Shown piece after piece: positions 45,316-53,890 of a DNA stretch of 64,000 nucleotides. A program made the position numbers and the translations under genes. The notes below the pieces were generated by a model. That model worked only from the letters and a program-made list of their open reading frames with translations, made no database searches and was not told the origin of the DNA. This DNA comes from Candidatus Saccharimonadota bacterium. Its GTDB lineage: Bacteria > Patescibacteriota > Saccharimonadia > Saccharimonadales > Saccharimonadaceae. The first letter of the stretch is position 1. The number at the start of each line of letters is the position of its first letter. The stretch is taken from the NCBI GenBank assembly GCA_017433245.1, contig JAFRHO010000009.1, positions 1 to 64,000 on the forward strand, given 5' to 3'.

Positions 45316-46545
45316 TTAATTAGAATAAGGGAATAGAAAATCGTCTGACTCAGGCGATTTTCTAGTTTTTTGGAAGTTGGTACGAAATAGGTCGTCTGGT
45401 ATATAATCCCAGCCAGTTTCGTCGAAGATTTCTTTTAGGATATTGTAGCTATTGAAGTATTTAAAATGCCCCATATAGGATGGAACACTATCTATTGTTC
45501 GCGTGCCAGAGACAACTTCCTTCATGGCACGTTTGGCATTCTTAATTAAACGACTGCCTGGCATAATATGGTTGTGATAGACGGTGGCGCCGAGAAAGGG
45601 AATGCCGTATTCGGATTCTTTGAGCATACGTTTCTTGGGATGAAGTGTAAGACCGATGAAACTGAGATAATCTTCTATAGCATGGATGTCCTTCTTTAAT
45701 TGCATTAGTTGGTCTTCTCTTACTACGATGAAGAAGTCATCGACGTAGCGACCATAATGTTTGTAGCCGAGGTCTAGGGTGATAAAATGGTCTAGTAAAT
45801 CTAGATAAATATTAGATAAGAGCTGCGACGTGAGATTTCCAATTACAATACCTTGTCCGGCTGGCTGGTTGAAGAGGCTTTTACTGGTTGGAAGGTAAGC
45901 CCAGGCGTCCAGATCACCCTTTTTCTTGGCGCCTTTGACTGGGTCATCCATGATGGTGCGTTGCCAGAGGAATTTCAGAATATCATACTCGCGTGTGCGT
46001 TCTCTTCCTTTGAACTGCTGGTTTAATCCCCAAATGGCACGGTCGTATAATTCCTTGCGAGGGAGCGACATGAAATAACCCTGGATGTCTAGTTTGCAGA
46101 CATAAACTTTATATTTGTAGTTTTCCGAGGCGGAGCGGATGTGATGGTCTAGGCGCTGAATGCCGAAGAGCACCCCTTTGTCTAGCCGACAAGAGTACGA
46201 ATCGTAAATGAAGTGATTGTCCCACCAATGATAAACGGAGCCGAATAATAGATGATGAACAATGCGGTCACGAAAAGGTGCAGCAAAGATTTCGCGGATA
46301 ACTGGTTTTGTGATAATGTGCGCCGTACTACGCAAAGGAATGTAGGTTTTGTTGATAATATCATTTGAGAGATATTGGAGGTTGGCGAAGAGCTTAATCT
46401 CGAAATCATGTTCGTCGTGAGTGCGACGCTTGCCACCCTTTCTGGCTTCTAAGTAAGATAGGTATAGCGCGAGATTTAGTTGGCTTTTGAAGGTGCGGCG
46501 TTCCGCGTGGTTGTAATCTGGGTAATTGGATAAAAATGTTTGCAT
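45316..46545 (-). CDS. DGR2 reverse transcriptase
   Basis: 409 residues. DGR-type reverse transcriptase with Asp153 (KLDIQGYF), IGNLTSQ (235-241) and catalytic YVDD (267-270). It copies TR2 RNA with A-directed errors into cDNA that replaces VR2. Around the active site it resembles the DGR1 enzyme (GIVIGNLTSQLLSNIYLD is shared), but the remainder has diverged strongly, so the two are not a recent duplication. It starts nine bases after the accessory gene, whose stop codon overlaps its ribosome binding site (TAAGGAGC). The last 20 codons lie over the TR2 RNA terminator. Confidence 0.95.
   Translation of the reverse strand: MQTFLSNYPDYNHAERRTFKSQLNLALYLSYLEARKGGKRRTHDEHDFEIKLFANLQYLSNDIINKTYIPLRSTAHIITKPVIREIFAAPFRDRIVHHLLFGSVYHWWDNHFIYDSYSCRLDKGVLFGIQRLDHHIRSASENYKYKVYVCKLDIQGYFMSLPRKELYDRAIWGLNQQFKGRERTREYDILKFLWQRTIMDDPVKGAKKKGDLDAWAYLPTSKSLFNQPAGQGIVIGNLTSQLLSNIYLDLLDHFITLDLGYKHYGRYVDDFFIVVREDQLMQLKKDIHAIEDYLSFIGLTLHPKKRMLKESEYGIPFLGATVYHNHIMPGSRLIKNAKRAMKEVVSGTRTIDSVPSYMGHFKYFNSYNILKEIFDETGWDYIPDDLFRTNFQKTRKSPESDDFLFPYSN
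45335..45371 (+). terminator. Terminator of the TR2 RNA, antisense to the RT 3' end
   Basis: A 15-base-pair stem (45335-45347 region with 45351-45363, three-base loop ACT, one GU pair) followed by AG and six T on the plus strand. It lies within the RT coding sequence on the other strand. Confidence 0.75.
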
Positions 46546-46554
46546 TTTTGCTCC

Positions 46555-47334
46555 TTATTTTAGATTTCTTGTGATGCTGTTTCTGATATCTACCATTAAG
46601 GTGCCGAGGCGTTCGACGGTAGAATTGTCCAGTGCGTGATTTTCATTTAAGATGATGAGGATGGCGTTGAGATGATTGATATATAATATGAGATGCTGTT
46701 TGATTTTGTCCTTGTCGCCGCCTTCGGATAATTCGATATAGTTTTCGAATAGTTTGATGAGGATATTGTTCATCTGTGCACCATAGAATTGGCGGTAAAA
46801 TATATCTAATTTGCGGATTTTGTTGGGTAGGGTTTGGGCGAGAATCAGAAACTGGTTGTAGAGTTCGGGGATGGTAATTTTGGGTTTTAGGAGTTGATTG
46901 ATTTTTTCACTGGCTGCGTTTTCTTTAGCGTGGAGTTTTTTGATCTCGGCTTTGGTGTACTTGTGATTAAGCTGGAAAATTAATAAACCGGATTCTTCGA
47001 TTGGCTCCAGCTTCAAGGATTTCATGTTTTTGATAAACGCGTCTTTCCAGTGTACGGCGATAATGCCGGACTTAAAACGATGGTTCAGGTCGGTGTCTTG
47101 GTGGATTGTGGGTGGCTTTTTGTTAAGACGTGGAGCCACGAAGTATTTATAGAAGTAGGCGGAGTTGCCGCCAAGTTTTAGCCATTCGTCTTTGGCATTT
47201 TTGTTTAATGACGGTATGGCGATGATTCTGGAGTTGTTGTTTTCCTCCATGACCATGGCAATACGCTTTCTCTCATAGTATTCTTGGTATGCCTGGTCAT
47301 TGTTTTGGGTGGTTGTAATCTCTTGTTTATTCAT
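46555..47334 (-). CDS. DGR2 accessory protein: MutS-I-like domain plus Avd-like helical bundle
   Basis: 259 residues. Residues about 50-135 (EWLKLGGNSAYFYKYFVAPR; FKSGIIAVHWKDAFIKNMKS; LLIFQLNHKY) match, block for block, the MutS-domain-I-like part of the DGR1 accessory protein. Residues about 150-259 form a basic helical region (LAQTLPNKIRKLDIFYRQFY; then ENYIELSEGGDKDKIKQHL) like the Avd four-helix bundle, which binds the RT and template RNA. A TATAAT ten bases before the ATG and no ribosome binding site suggest a nearly leaderless start. It forms an operon with the RT. Confidence 0.78.
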   Translation of the reverse strand: MNKQEITTTQNNDQAYQEYYERKRIAMVMEENNNSRIIAIPSLNKNAKDEWLKLGGNSAYFYKYFVAPRLNKKPPTIHQDTDLNHRFKSGIIAVHWKDAFIKNMKSLKLEPIEESGLLIFQLNHKYTKAEIKKLHAKENAASEKINQLLKPKITIPELYNQFLILAQTLPNKIRKLDIFYRQFYGAQMNNILIKLFENYIELSEGGDKDKIKQHLILYINHLNAILIILNENHALDNSTVERLGTLMVDIRNSITRNLK

Positions 47335-47466
47335 AATATCGTATATTATATAGAATAAAATGGTCCTTCAGGTTGCTTTGGGTGCGTTGTGGGGTTCTGG
47401 TTTCGATTCTCTCAATTCCTGTTTTCTCTGTTAATTCGGTTTGTCTTTTTTTGTTACAATGGCTTT

Positions 47467-47624
47467 ATGAATAAAGATTTTGATTCTTGGAATGAATTAA
47501 AGAGGGGTTGGATTTACATGATGTATTTTTGCCTATTAAGGAAGGTGAAGTGTGGTGGTGTTCAGTTGGCATGAATGTTGGTATAGAGATGTGTGGCAAA
47601 GGATGGTTATTTAAGATTATATAA
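47467..47624 (+). pseudogene. PemK/MazF-like toxin remnant
   Basis: MNKDFDSWNELK in the first frame continues, after a shift at a GGGG run near 47503-47506, as LDLHDVFLPIKEGEVWWCSVGM. This is the usual beginning of PemK/MazF-type toxins (...REIWWCSIGLNVG). The sequence then ends early (about 50 residues in all against 110 or more), so most of the gene is lost. No antitoxin is visible. A CCCCAA/TTGGGG hairpin follows at about 47634-47653. The rest of the 47335-47730 interval holds no other gene. Confidence 0.55.
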
Positions 47625-47715
47625 ATAAATACACCCCAACCTTTCGATTGGGGCAACGGGTATTCTCGAATATGATTTAATTATATCAGGAGTTTCGCGA
47701 TTTCGAATTGTTTGA

Positions 47716-47724
47716 TGTTATAAT
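47716..47724 (+). promoter_or_regulatory. pgk promoter (extended -10, leaderless)
   Basis: TGT-TATAAT, six bases before the ATG. Confidence 0.6.
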
Positions 47725-47730
47725 TGGTAC

Positions 47731-48783
47731 ATGAAAACGATTAGAGATATAGATGTCAAAAATAAAATAGTATTAATGCGGGTGGATTATAATGTGCCGC
47801 TGAAAAATGGGAAGGTGACGGATGATTTGCGTATTCGTGCGAGTGTGCCGACGATCGAGATGTTGCTCGAGAAGGGCGCGAAGCGGGTGGTGTTACTATC
47901 GCACCTCGGGCGACCGGAGGGGAAGCGGAATAAAGAGTTCTCCTTGGCGCCGGTGGCGAAGGTACTAGAGAAACTGTTAAAGGTGGGGCTAGTAGGATTT
48001 TATGATTTACCGAAGCAGGGTGAGCAAATTAAGATTCCGGCGTCGTTTAAGGTAGCATTATTGCAGAACCTGCGGTTTGATCCGGGAGAAGAGGATAATT
48101 CGGCGGAGTTTATCAAGAATATCATCGATGCGGTGGGGGCGGAAGTGTATGTGCAAGATGGATTTGCGGTGGTGCACCGGGCGCATGCGTCGATAGATGC
48201 GGTGAAGGAGTATTTGCCGGTATATGCAGGGCTATTGGTGGAGAAGGAAGTAAAGAATTTGTCGAAGGTGATTGATAAACCTGAGAAGCCGGTGCTCTTA
48301 ATCATCGGTGGAGCGAAGGTGGAAGACAAACAACCGTTGATCGAGAAATTTGAGAAGCTGGCGGACTCGATAGTAGTAGGTGGTAAGATTGCGGCGGATG
48401 GGTATAAGGCTAGTTCGAAGAAGATTTATGTGGCGGAAGATTTTGACGAGAATAGTGAAGGGGCGAAGCTAGATATCGGTCCGGTGTCGACGGCGAAGAT
48501 TGCGAGCATGGTGACAGACGCGAAGACGATTATTTGGAACGGACTACTGGGCTATGCGGAAGACCCGGCCTATGCGACAGCGTCGATGATTACGGCTGAG
48601 ATGATCGGCGAACATGTATCGGCAGAGACGGTGATATGCGGTGGTGATACGACGGGATTCGTAGAGAACTTGATGAAGGAACATCCGAACTTGTCTTACT
48701 CGTTAGTATCAACGGGTGGGGGAGCGGCGCTCGAATTCTTGCTCGGCAATAAGCTGCCGGGGATTGAAGCTATACAGAAATAA
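47731..48783 (+). CDS. pgk: Phosphoglycerate kinase
   Basis: 350 residues, shorter than the usual about 390. Transfers phosphate from 1,3-bisphosphoglycerate to ADP in lower glycolysis. Seen: RVDYNVPLKNGKVTDDLRIR, SHLGRPEGKRNKEFSL, the hinge and Lys segments GGAKVEDKQPLI, and the C-terminal GGGAALEFLLGNKLPGI. The N-domain 60-110 region and C-domain loops are trimmed. The transcript should be leaderless. It converges on pyk with only four bases between the stop codons. Confidence 0.94.
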   Translation: MKTIRDIDVKNKIVLMRVDYNVPLKNGKVTDDLRIRASVPTIEMLLEKGAKRVVLLSHLGRPEGKRNKEFSLAPVAKVLEKLLKVGLVGFYDLPKQGEQIKIPASFKVALLQNLRFDPGEEDNSAEFIKNIIDAVGAEVYVQDGFAVVHRAHASIDAVKEYLPVYAGLLVEKEVKNLSKVIDKPEKPVLLIIGGAKVEDKQPLIEKFEKLADSIVVGGKIAADGYKASSKKIYVAEDFDENSEGAKLDIGPVSTAKIASMVTDAKTIIWNGLLGYAEDPAYATASMITAEMIGEHVSAETVICGGDTTGFVENLMKEHPNLSYSLVSTGGGAALEFLLGNKLPGIEAIQK

Positions 48784-48787
48784 GTTC

Positions 48788-50221
48788 TTATACCGTGCGG
48801 ACTTTGATGGTGTCGGTGCCGTATTTGTCGCGGTTGCCGGAGACGATGACGAGGTCGAGGTCTTTTTGACCTTCGTCGAGCTGGAGATAGCCACCTTTTA
48901 GTTCTTTCGCGAGGTCGAGGCCGAAATCTTCGGAGAAGGGTCGGACGAAGGCGGAGTTAGCATAGTAGAGAGCGAGTTGGTTGGCGACGCGTTCGTTAGT
49001 GGTGACAGAAACAATGGGAAGATTTGGGCGTTGAGCGGCCATGGTGGTAGCGGTGACGCCGGAGGCAGTTTGGCAGATGATGGCGTCGGCATTGATGGTC
49101 TCCGCGATGTGAGCAGCAGCTGACGAGATAGCATCGTAGACTTCGGATTTTTCGCCGACCGGGTCGTGAGAAATGGGTGCCACGCGGGAATGGTTCTGAG
49201 TGTAGAGAATAACTTTCTTCATGGCTTTGACGGTGTCTAGTGGGTATTTGCCGTTGGCGGTTTCGTCGGAAAGCATGACGGTGTCGGCGCCTTGAACGAC
49301 GGCGGTGGCAACGTCGGAAACTTCGGCGCGGGTAGGCTCTGGACTATCGACCATTGACGAGAGCATTTGGGTGGCGACGATACAGAGCTTGGCGTGGGCG
49401 CGGCAGAGAGAGATGAGCTTGCGCTGGACAATGGGGACGACTTCGGCGCCGGCTTCAACGGCCATGTCGCCGCGCGCAACCATGATACCATCGGCAGCTT
49501 TGACGATCTCTTCGAGATTTTTCTCGGATTCGATGGCTTTTTTGGTCTCGATTTTGGCGATAACTTTAGCGGTAGAGCCGAGGGATAGCAACATTTGCTT
49601 GAGTTTGACGATGTCGCTGGCGGACTGGACGAAAGAAAGGGAAACGTAGTCGTAATCCTCCCCACTACCGACTTCGATGTCGTGGAGGTCTTTGTCGGTA
49701 AGGATGTCGCCGCCGAAGTCGGTGTCAGGGAGGTTGAGACCTTTGCGAGACATGATGAAGCCGTCGTTTTCGACTCTGACTTTGATGGCGGTATCGCTGA
49801 TAACTTCAGTAATAGTGGCTTTGACTTTGCCATCGAACATAGAAAGGGGCTCGCCAGGTTTGACTTTACTAGCGAGGTTATACTGAACCGGTACAGTCAT
49901 GCCGCCATCGTGTTCGAAGTTATCATCGGATTCGAGGATCAGTTCATCGCCTTTTTTGAGGTCGAGATGGTTGTCTTTTAACATGCCGAGACGGATTTTG
50001 GGACCTTGAAGATCTTGCAAAATGGCGACGGAGCGGCCTTTTTTGGCGGCAGCGGCGCGAATCCATTTGATTTGCTGGTCGCGTTCTTCGTTGGAGCCAT
50101 GTGAACAATTAAGACGGCAGCCGTTGACGCCGGCCATGATGACTTGTTCGATTAGTTCGGCCGAATTGGTCGATGGGCCGATAGTTGCTAAGATTTTAGT
50201 GCGTTTGAATAATTTACTCAT
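48788..50221 (-). CDS. pyk: Pyruvate kinase
   Basis: 477 residues. Makes pyruvate and ATP from phosphoenolpyruvate. KILATIGPSTNSAE at the N-terminus, substrate and Mg site MVARGDMAVEAG, VATQMLSSMVDSPEPTRAEVSDVATAVVQGADTVMLSDETANG motif series (nucleotide and active-site segments) and a full C-terminal domain. A TGA-TAAGAT box lies exactly six bases before the ATG, so it is predicted leaderless. Divergent from the small membrane-protein gene at 50267. Confidence 0.95.
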   Translation of the reverse strand: MSKLFKRTKILATIGPSTNSAELIEQVIMAGVNGCRLNCSHGSNEERDQQIKWIRAAAAKKGRSVAILQDLQGPKIRLGMLKDNHLDLKKGDELILESDDNFEHDGGMTVPVQYNLASKVKPGEPLSMFDGKVKATITEVISDTAIKVRVENDGFIMSRKGLNLPDTDFGGDILTDKDLHDIEVGSGEDYDYVSLSFVQSASDIVKLKQMLLSLGSTAKVIAKIETKKAIESEKNLEEIVKAADGIMVARGDMAVEAGAEVVPIVQRKLISLCRAHAKLCIVATQMLSSMVDSPEPTRAEVSDVATAVVQGADTVMLSDETANGKYPLDTVKAMKKVILYTQNHSRVAPISHDPVGEKSEVYDAISSAAAHIAETINADAIICQTASGVTATTMAAQRPNLPIVSVTTNERVANQLALYYANSAFVRPFSEDFGLDLAKELKGGYLQLDEGQKDLDLVIVSGNRDKYGTDTIKVRTV

Positions 50222-50266
50222 AATATAATCTTATCATAAGTTTGATTCTATGGTAATATATATAAT

Positions 50267-50737
50267 ATGAATATGGTTAAAAAGAATACTTACACGTTAC
50301 AGAAACGTAGTGCTATGCGGAAGAGAAATGATAATATTGTGGTTCGACGAGTAGTTTTGACGGTGATTGGTGTTGCAGTTGCGGTGGTGGTGGCTGGCGT
50401 GATTTATAGTTTGGTTTGGAGCCCAGAGAAGGCGACGAAGGCGAAACTTGACGAGATGGCGAGAGAGTATTATGAAGGTTTTACCTATGAAAACTTGATT
50501 AATGGGGCGATGTCGCAAGAGGAAATCGAAGGCGTAATGGATAAATATAAAGTGCGGGGATTTGCGCCGGTGTATCTTCGGCAGTTGTTGTTATATAATG
50601 ATCGGGAAAATATGAAAGAGGCGGGATTTGTGAAGAATTATTGTGATGAAAATCTAACATATGTGAAGATTTATCCGGAAGCACCATACGATAAGAAGTC
50701 GTATCGGGTTGAATATAATTATACGTGTGAGTGGTAA
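50267..50737 (+). CDS. Small membrane-anchored protein, unknown
   Basis: 156 residues, not recognised. A basic N-terminus (about 1-27), one membrane helix (VVLTVIGVAVAVVVAGVIYS, about 29-48) and an extracytoplasmic domain of about 105 residues rich in Tyr and charged residues, with two Cys (YCDENLTY and the final YTCEW) that may pair. TATAAT abuts the ATG in an AT-rich stretch. The 147 bases after it contain no gene, only the promoter of the restriction gene. Confidence 0.7.
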   Translation: MNMVKKNTYTLQKRSAMRKRNDNIVVRRVVLTVIGVAVAVVVAGVIYSLVWSPEKATKAKLDEMAREYYEGFTYENLINGAMSQEEIEGVMDKYKVRGFAPVYLRQLLLYNDRENMKEAGFVKNYCDENLTYVKIYPEAPYDKKSYRVEYNYTCEW

Positions 50738-50853
50738 AGAATAAGATTTGAGGGGTTTGTGATTGGTTTTGTCAGTAATGGCGGCAAGTTTCCGCTAGAT
50801 TGCAATCCGCATGATGTGTAGACTGGCAGCCATTAGCATCAGTGCTATTTTTA

Positions 50854-50862
50854 TGTTATAAT
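50854..50862 (+). promoter_or_regulatory. Promoter of the restriction gene
   Basis: TGT-TATAAT; AAAGGAG precedes the ATG at 50885. Confidence 0.55.
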
Positions 50863-50884
50863 ATTTTGGATAAAGGAGTATATT

Positions 50885-52000
50885 ATGGGAAGTAATCTTA
50901 CGAACGATCAGGCAAAAGTATTGAGAGCCTTTTATGCTTTACCTGTTACCAAAGTAGTCTATGATAAGAGTGCCAGAACTGAGCTTTGGAAAAGGGCTAC
51001 AGCAAAAAACAAAATTACAAATCTATCATTAATAGAAACAAAAAGCCCTGCGCTTGCTCATCAAATAACAAAGAGTTACGAAAATGGCAATAATATTCAG
51101 TCCGCCGTATTTAGTGAGTGCTCGTATGCGCAAACGCTTGCCAACATGTTATCGCTTAGCACGTTTGTCAACTGTTTGGAGCGTTCTTTTTCTTTCCCGT
51201 CACTAGCAAACAGGATTATGTCTAATAATAACCTTGTTCCTAGATATGTATATATGAATAATTCCGGCACGAAGCTGCTTATTCAAGCCGGTGGGCATGA
51301 CGGGATTGATTGTGCATATATTTCCCTCGAAGATAACGTTGCCTATACGATAGAGTTCAAAGAGCCTAGCGCAAAAACTAGTGAGCCTGATCTCCCGAAG
51401 TATAAAGAAGATGGTAAATTGCTCGTAACTTCTGCATTCCTTGCGAAGTATCCTCAATTCAAAGAAATGCTTGATGATCAAGAGGGTCTTAATTTCTTTA
51501 ATGTTATGGGCAACAATATACACGATTTCAGAGATGAAAGTATTGATATTGCGGTATCTAATAATTATCTGGAGAAATTTGCAGACGTAATATGTACGGA
51601 AGATGTAAATGGCTATCTGGTTATGATTCCCGCTAATCAAGTGTCATTGTGGGCTAACTTGGAGGGTGAAATACGCCCAGCGGGGCGTAATCATTATAAA
51701 GTGTGGACACCAAAAGCATTAAATCGATTTCTGAAAGAGAAAGGCGCAGTTTTTCATTTAAACAAGGTGACAATTGCGACTAGATTTTTGGAGATGCGTA
51801 CGGAAAGAGGTGGTAACGGCAGAATATCTGGCTACAAAATTAACCCATTGTTTTTTGTGCACCTAAAAGACTGTACGGTGAAGGAGAGCGAAATTACTTT
51901 TGACATTAATAAGGTACAACAGCTAAACCCTACAATTGCAGGGAAAATATTCTTCAAAGAACTTACCTACAATTCAGTAAAGCGTTATTATATTAATTAG
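50885..52000 (+). CDS. Putative type II restriction endonuclease
   Basis: 371 residues, no close family recognised. The pairing with a DNA methyltransferase gene is the main evidence. The middle contains a PD-(D/E)xK-like arrangement: Asp in HDGIDCAYISLEDN, then EFKEP about 15 residues on. The C-terminal part (about 240-371) may recognise DNA. The gene is tail-to-tail with the methyltransferase, sharing four bases at the stops, so the two are transcribed separately. The recognition sequence cannot be read from sequence. Confidence 0.6.
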   Translation: MGSNLTNDQAKVLRAFYALPVTKVVYDKSARTELWKRATAKNKITNLSLIETKSPALAHQITKSYENGNNIQSAVFSECSYAQTLANMLSLSTFVNCLERSFSFPSLANRIMSNNNLVPRYVYMNNSGTKLLIQAGGHDGIDCAYISLEDNVAYTIEFKEPSAKTSEPDLPKYKEDGKLLVTSAFLAKYPQFKEMLDDQEGLNFFNVMGNNIHDFRDESIDIAVSNNYLEKFADVICTEDVNGYLVMIPANQVSLWANLEGEIRPAGRNHYKVWTPKALNRFLKEKGAVFHLNKVTIATRFLEMRTERGGNGRISGYKINPLFFVHLKDCTVKESEITFDINKVQQLNPTIAGKIFFKELTYNSVKRYYIN

Positions 52001-53580
52001 CTCGTAACCCAAAGAGGAAGAACCGCAGTAAGATTATTGGAGTGAATGCTGTATAAAGTATCGTCCGCATCTGATATATTTAATGCGTTTAAAACAAAGT
52101 GATTAACCTTTTTGCGATAATTGTCTGGGAATTTGATGTTCTCATTGTTCTTTCCAGCATTCATTTTATTTACAATACAGCCTTCTTCCATAGAAATGCC
52201 ATCTTCAACAATTTGTTTCATCTCTTCCGCACTCAGGCTTGGAACCGGCATAGATAGGAGAGTCTGTTTCGACAAAGTTATACCGCCATCATAGATACGC
52301 CACCATAAATATGAAAAAGTAGAGTTAATCATTACATATAGTCTTTCGAATGAATTCTGATTCTTGGCGTAAATTTCAATTTTAGAACTTCTATCTAGAT
52401 CTCGACAACTTCCGGTAATGAAGTATCTAGGAGTGGATGGTACCGTAAGCTTGAATTTTCGTTCTTGCTTATTAGTCTTCTTTTCGATAAGATCATTAAC
52501 GGTTTCGGTTGCGTTCTTTAACTCTGTAATAATAGGCTCTAAGGTCTTAGGTATTTTAGTCCAAGGCTCAGGTCCGGTATAAATAATATTCCCTAGAAGA
52601 TTATCGAGTTGCGCAAACATTTCCTCTCGTTCAGTGGCCTTGAATCTAATCATAGGGGATACCCTGAAACCACTCTTTGTTTTGTCGATTATAGTAATAG
52701 CGGCACGAACGGAATTTATTGTATTAGTATTGAAAATGCCCTTTTTCTTCCCAATAAATATTGGGCATGGGATGTTATCGAAGCTATAAATGCAACCCCC
52801 ATATTTCGACAGAACTGCTCGCAAAGGAGCGAATTTGTTGCCGCCAAGGAATGATTGTGGTGAGATAATTACGGCACCTTTTGATTCCGAGGCCATCTTG
52901 TCCATAAAGACTGTGTACATATCGTTAGTCGACACAGTTTCGCATTTATCCCAGATTTCAGTGCCTGCAGGCATTTTCCCGTATGGTGGGTTTGAAATTA
53001 CTACCGTTTTTTCGGGTAGATGAATATCGTTTCCAAGAAAATTCCCATGCCCAATATGAATGAGCTCTCCAATTTTATTGAAGGTTGCGGTATCATCTTT
53101 TGGCACGAATAGAATCGCAATTTTCATTATCGCTAGTCGTATAGCGTTTTTGTCTAAATCGTATAAATAAAGCTTTCCGTTCTTGATAATATCTGATGAT
53201 TTTTTCTCACCTAAAATAGAAAGAACTTCAATGATTAGATTCCCGGTACCACAACAAACGTCAGCAAGATTGTCTGTTTTTTCGTTAAATAAATCTATAG
53301 TTTTCTGCGCCATAAATTGACAAGTGTCTTTTGGAGTATAGTATTGCCCGAGCTGTTTTTTACTAATCTGATTATCGAATGCTAAGCCAATTTCATACAA
53401 TTCACCAATGTTATCGAATGCGAAGATATTACTTCTCATATCGAGATCTATTTCACTTGGACTCGAAACGAGATCGGGACGAGTTTTAAATAAATAAGTC
53501 TTTATGAATGACGACCAGAAATTATTGAAGCCATATTCTTTTATTGCAGATTTAAAGCCATCTAAGTCGCTGATAGACAT
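51997..53580 (-). CDS. DNA adenine N6-methyltransferase
   Basis: 527 residues. SAM-binding motif I DVCCGTGNLIIEVL (about 106-119) precedes catalytic motif IV SNPPYGK (about 195-201), the NPPY type order that marks N6-adenine methylation. KKQLGQYYTPKDTCQFMA upstream is typical of gamma-class type II and type I-like enzymes. The C-terminal half (about 330-527) is probably the target-recognition domain. It should protect host DNA from the convergently encoded putative nuclease. Confidence 0.88.
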   Translation of the reverse strand: MSISDLDGFKSAIKEYGFNNFWSSFIKTYLFKTRPDLVSSPSEIDLDMRSNIFAFDNIGELYEIGLAFDNQISKKQLGQYYTPKDTCQFMAQKTIDLFNEKTDNLADVCCGTGNLIIEVLSILGEKKSSDIIKNGKLYLYDLDKNAIRLAIMKIAILFVPKDDTATFNKIGELIHIGHGNFLGNDIHLPEKTVVISNPPYGKMPAGTEIWDKCETVSTNDMYTVFMDKMASESKGAVIISPQSFLGGNKFAPLRAVLSKYGGCIYSFDNIPCPIFIGKKKGIFNTNTINSVRAAITIIDKTKSGFRVSPMIRFKATEREEMFAQLDNLLGNIIYTGPEPWTKIPKTLEPIITELKNATETVNDLIEKKTNKQERKFKLTVPSTPRYFITGSCRDLDRSSKIEIYAKNQNSFERLYVMINSTFSYLWWRIYDGGITLSKQTLLSMPVPSLSAEEMKQIVEDGISMEEGCIVNKMNAGKNNENIKFPDNYRKKVNHFVLNALNISDADDTLYSIHSNNLTAVLPLWVTS

Positions 53581-53698
53581 AGCAGATTATACCTCCAATT
53601 TATCCTTTTATTATAACACGGAAGTGCCAAGACTTGTGACGGGAAATCGACAAGTTGGAATGGACAATTTTAGTCTATTCTTTTCTGCTATTCACAAC

Positions 53699-53723
53699 AA
53701 AAAAAGAGCCTGATTCTGGCTCT
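53699..53723 (-). terminator. Terminator of tRNA-Glu
   Basis: AGAGCC/GGCTCT stem (53705-53710 with 53718-53723) followed on the minus strand by seven U. Confidence 0.8.
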
Positions 53724-53733
53724 GACTCCGAAA

Positions 53734-53808
53734 TGGTGATCTCTGCGGGAGTCGAACCCGCGTTGTCGGGATGAAAACCCGATGTACTAACCGTTATACT
53801 AAGAGACC
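53734..53808 (-). tRNA. tRNA-Glu (UUC)
   Basis: Acceptor GGTCTCT/AGAGATC, discriminator A, encoded CCA. Anticodon loop TTTTCAT gives TTC. Confidence 0.94.
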
Positions 53809-53890
53809 AGATTGTAAATGTATTGTGATTATAACAAATTTTGGTGAAAAAAGCAACGTGTGATAAAATGGAGTGAGTAAGGAGATAAGA

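Larger units (their letters stand above)
44780..45371 (+). ncRNA. Predicted DGR2 template RNA
   Basis: About 590 nt from the extended -10 promoter to an intrinsic terminator. The 290 bases before TR2 are non-coding and well folded by eye: ATTCGGA pairs with TCCGAAT (about 44794-44850) enclosing TGATAG/CTATCA; CGAG/CTCG around 44900-44920; TGTAG/CTACA around 44935-44955. TR2 occupies the 3' half. The RNA ends inside the antisense 3' end of the RT gene. It should be the mutagenic template RNA. The 44575-45315 interval contains no protein gene. Confidence 0.65.

Noticed and set aside
50738-50884. Small RNA or gene before the restriction gene
   Set aside because: Only an extended -10 promoter and ribosome binding site can be supported; no convincing stem-loop plus T run or coding frame.
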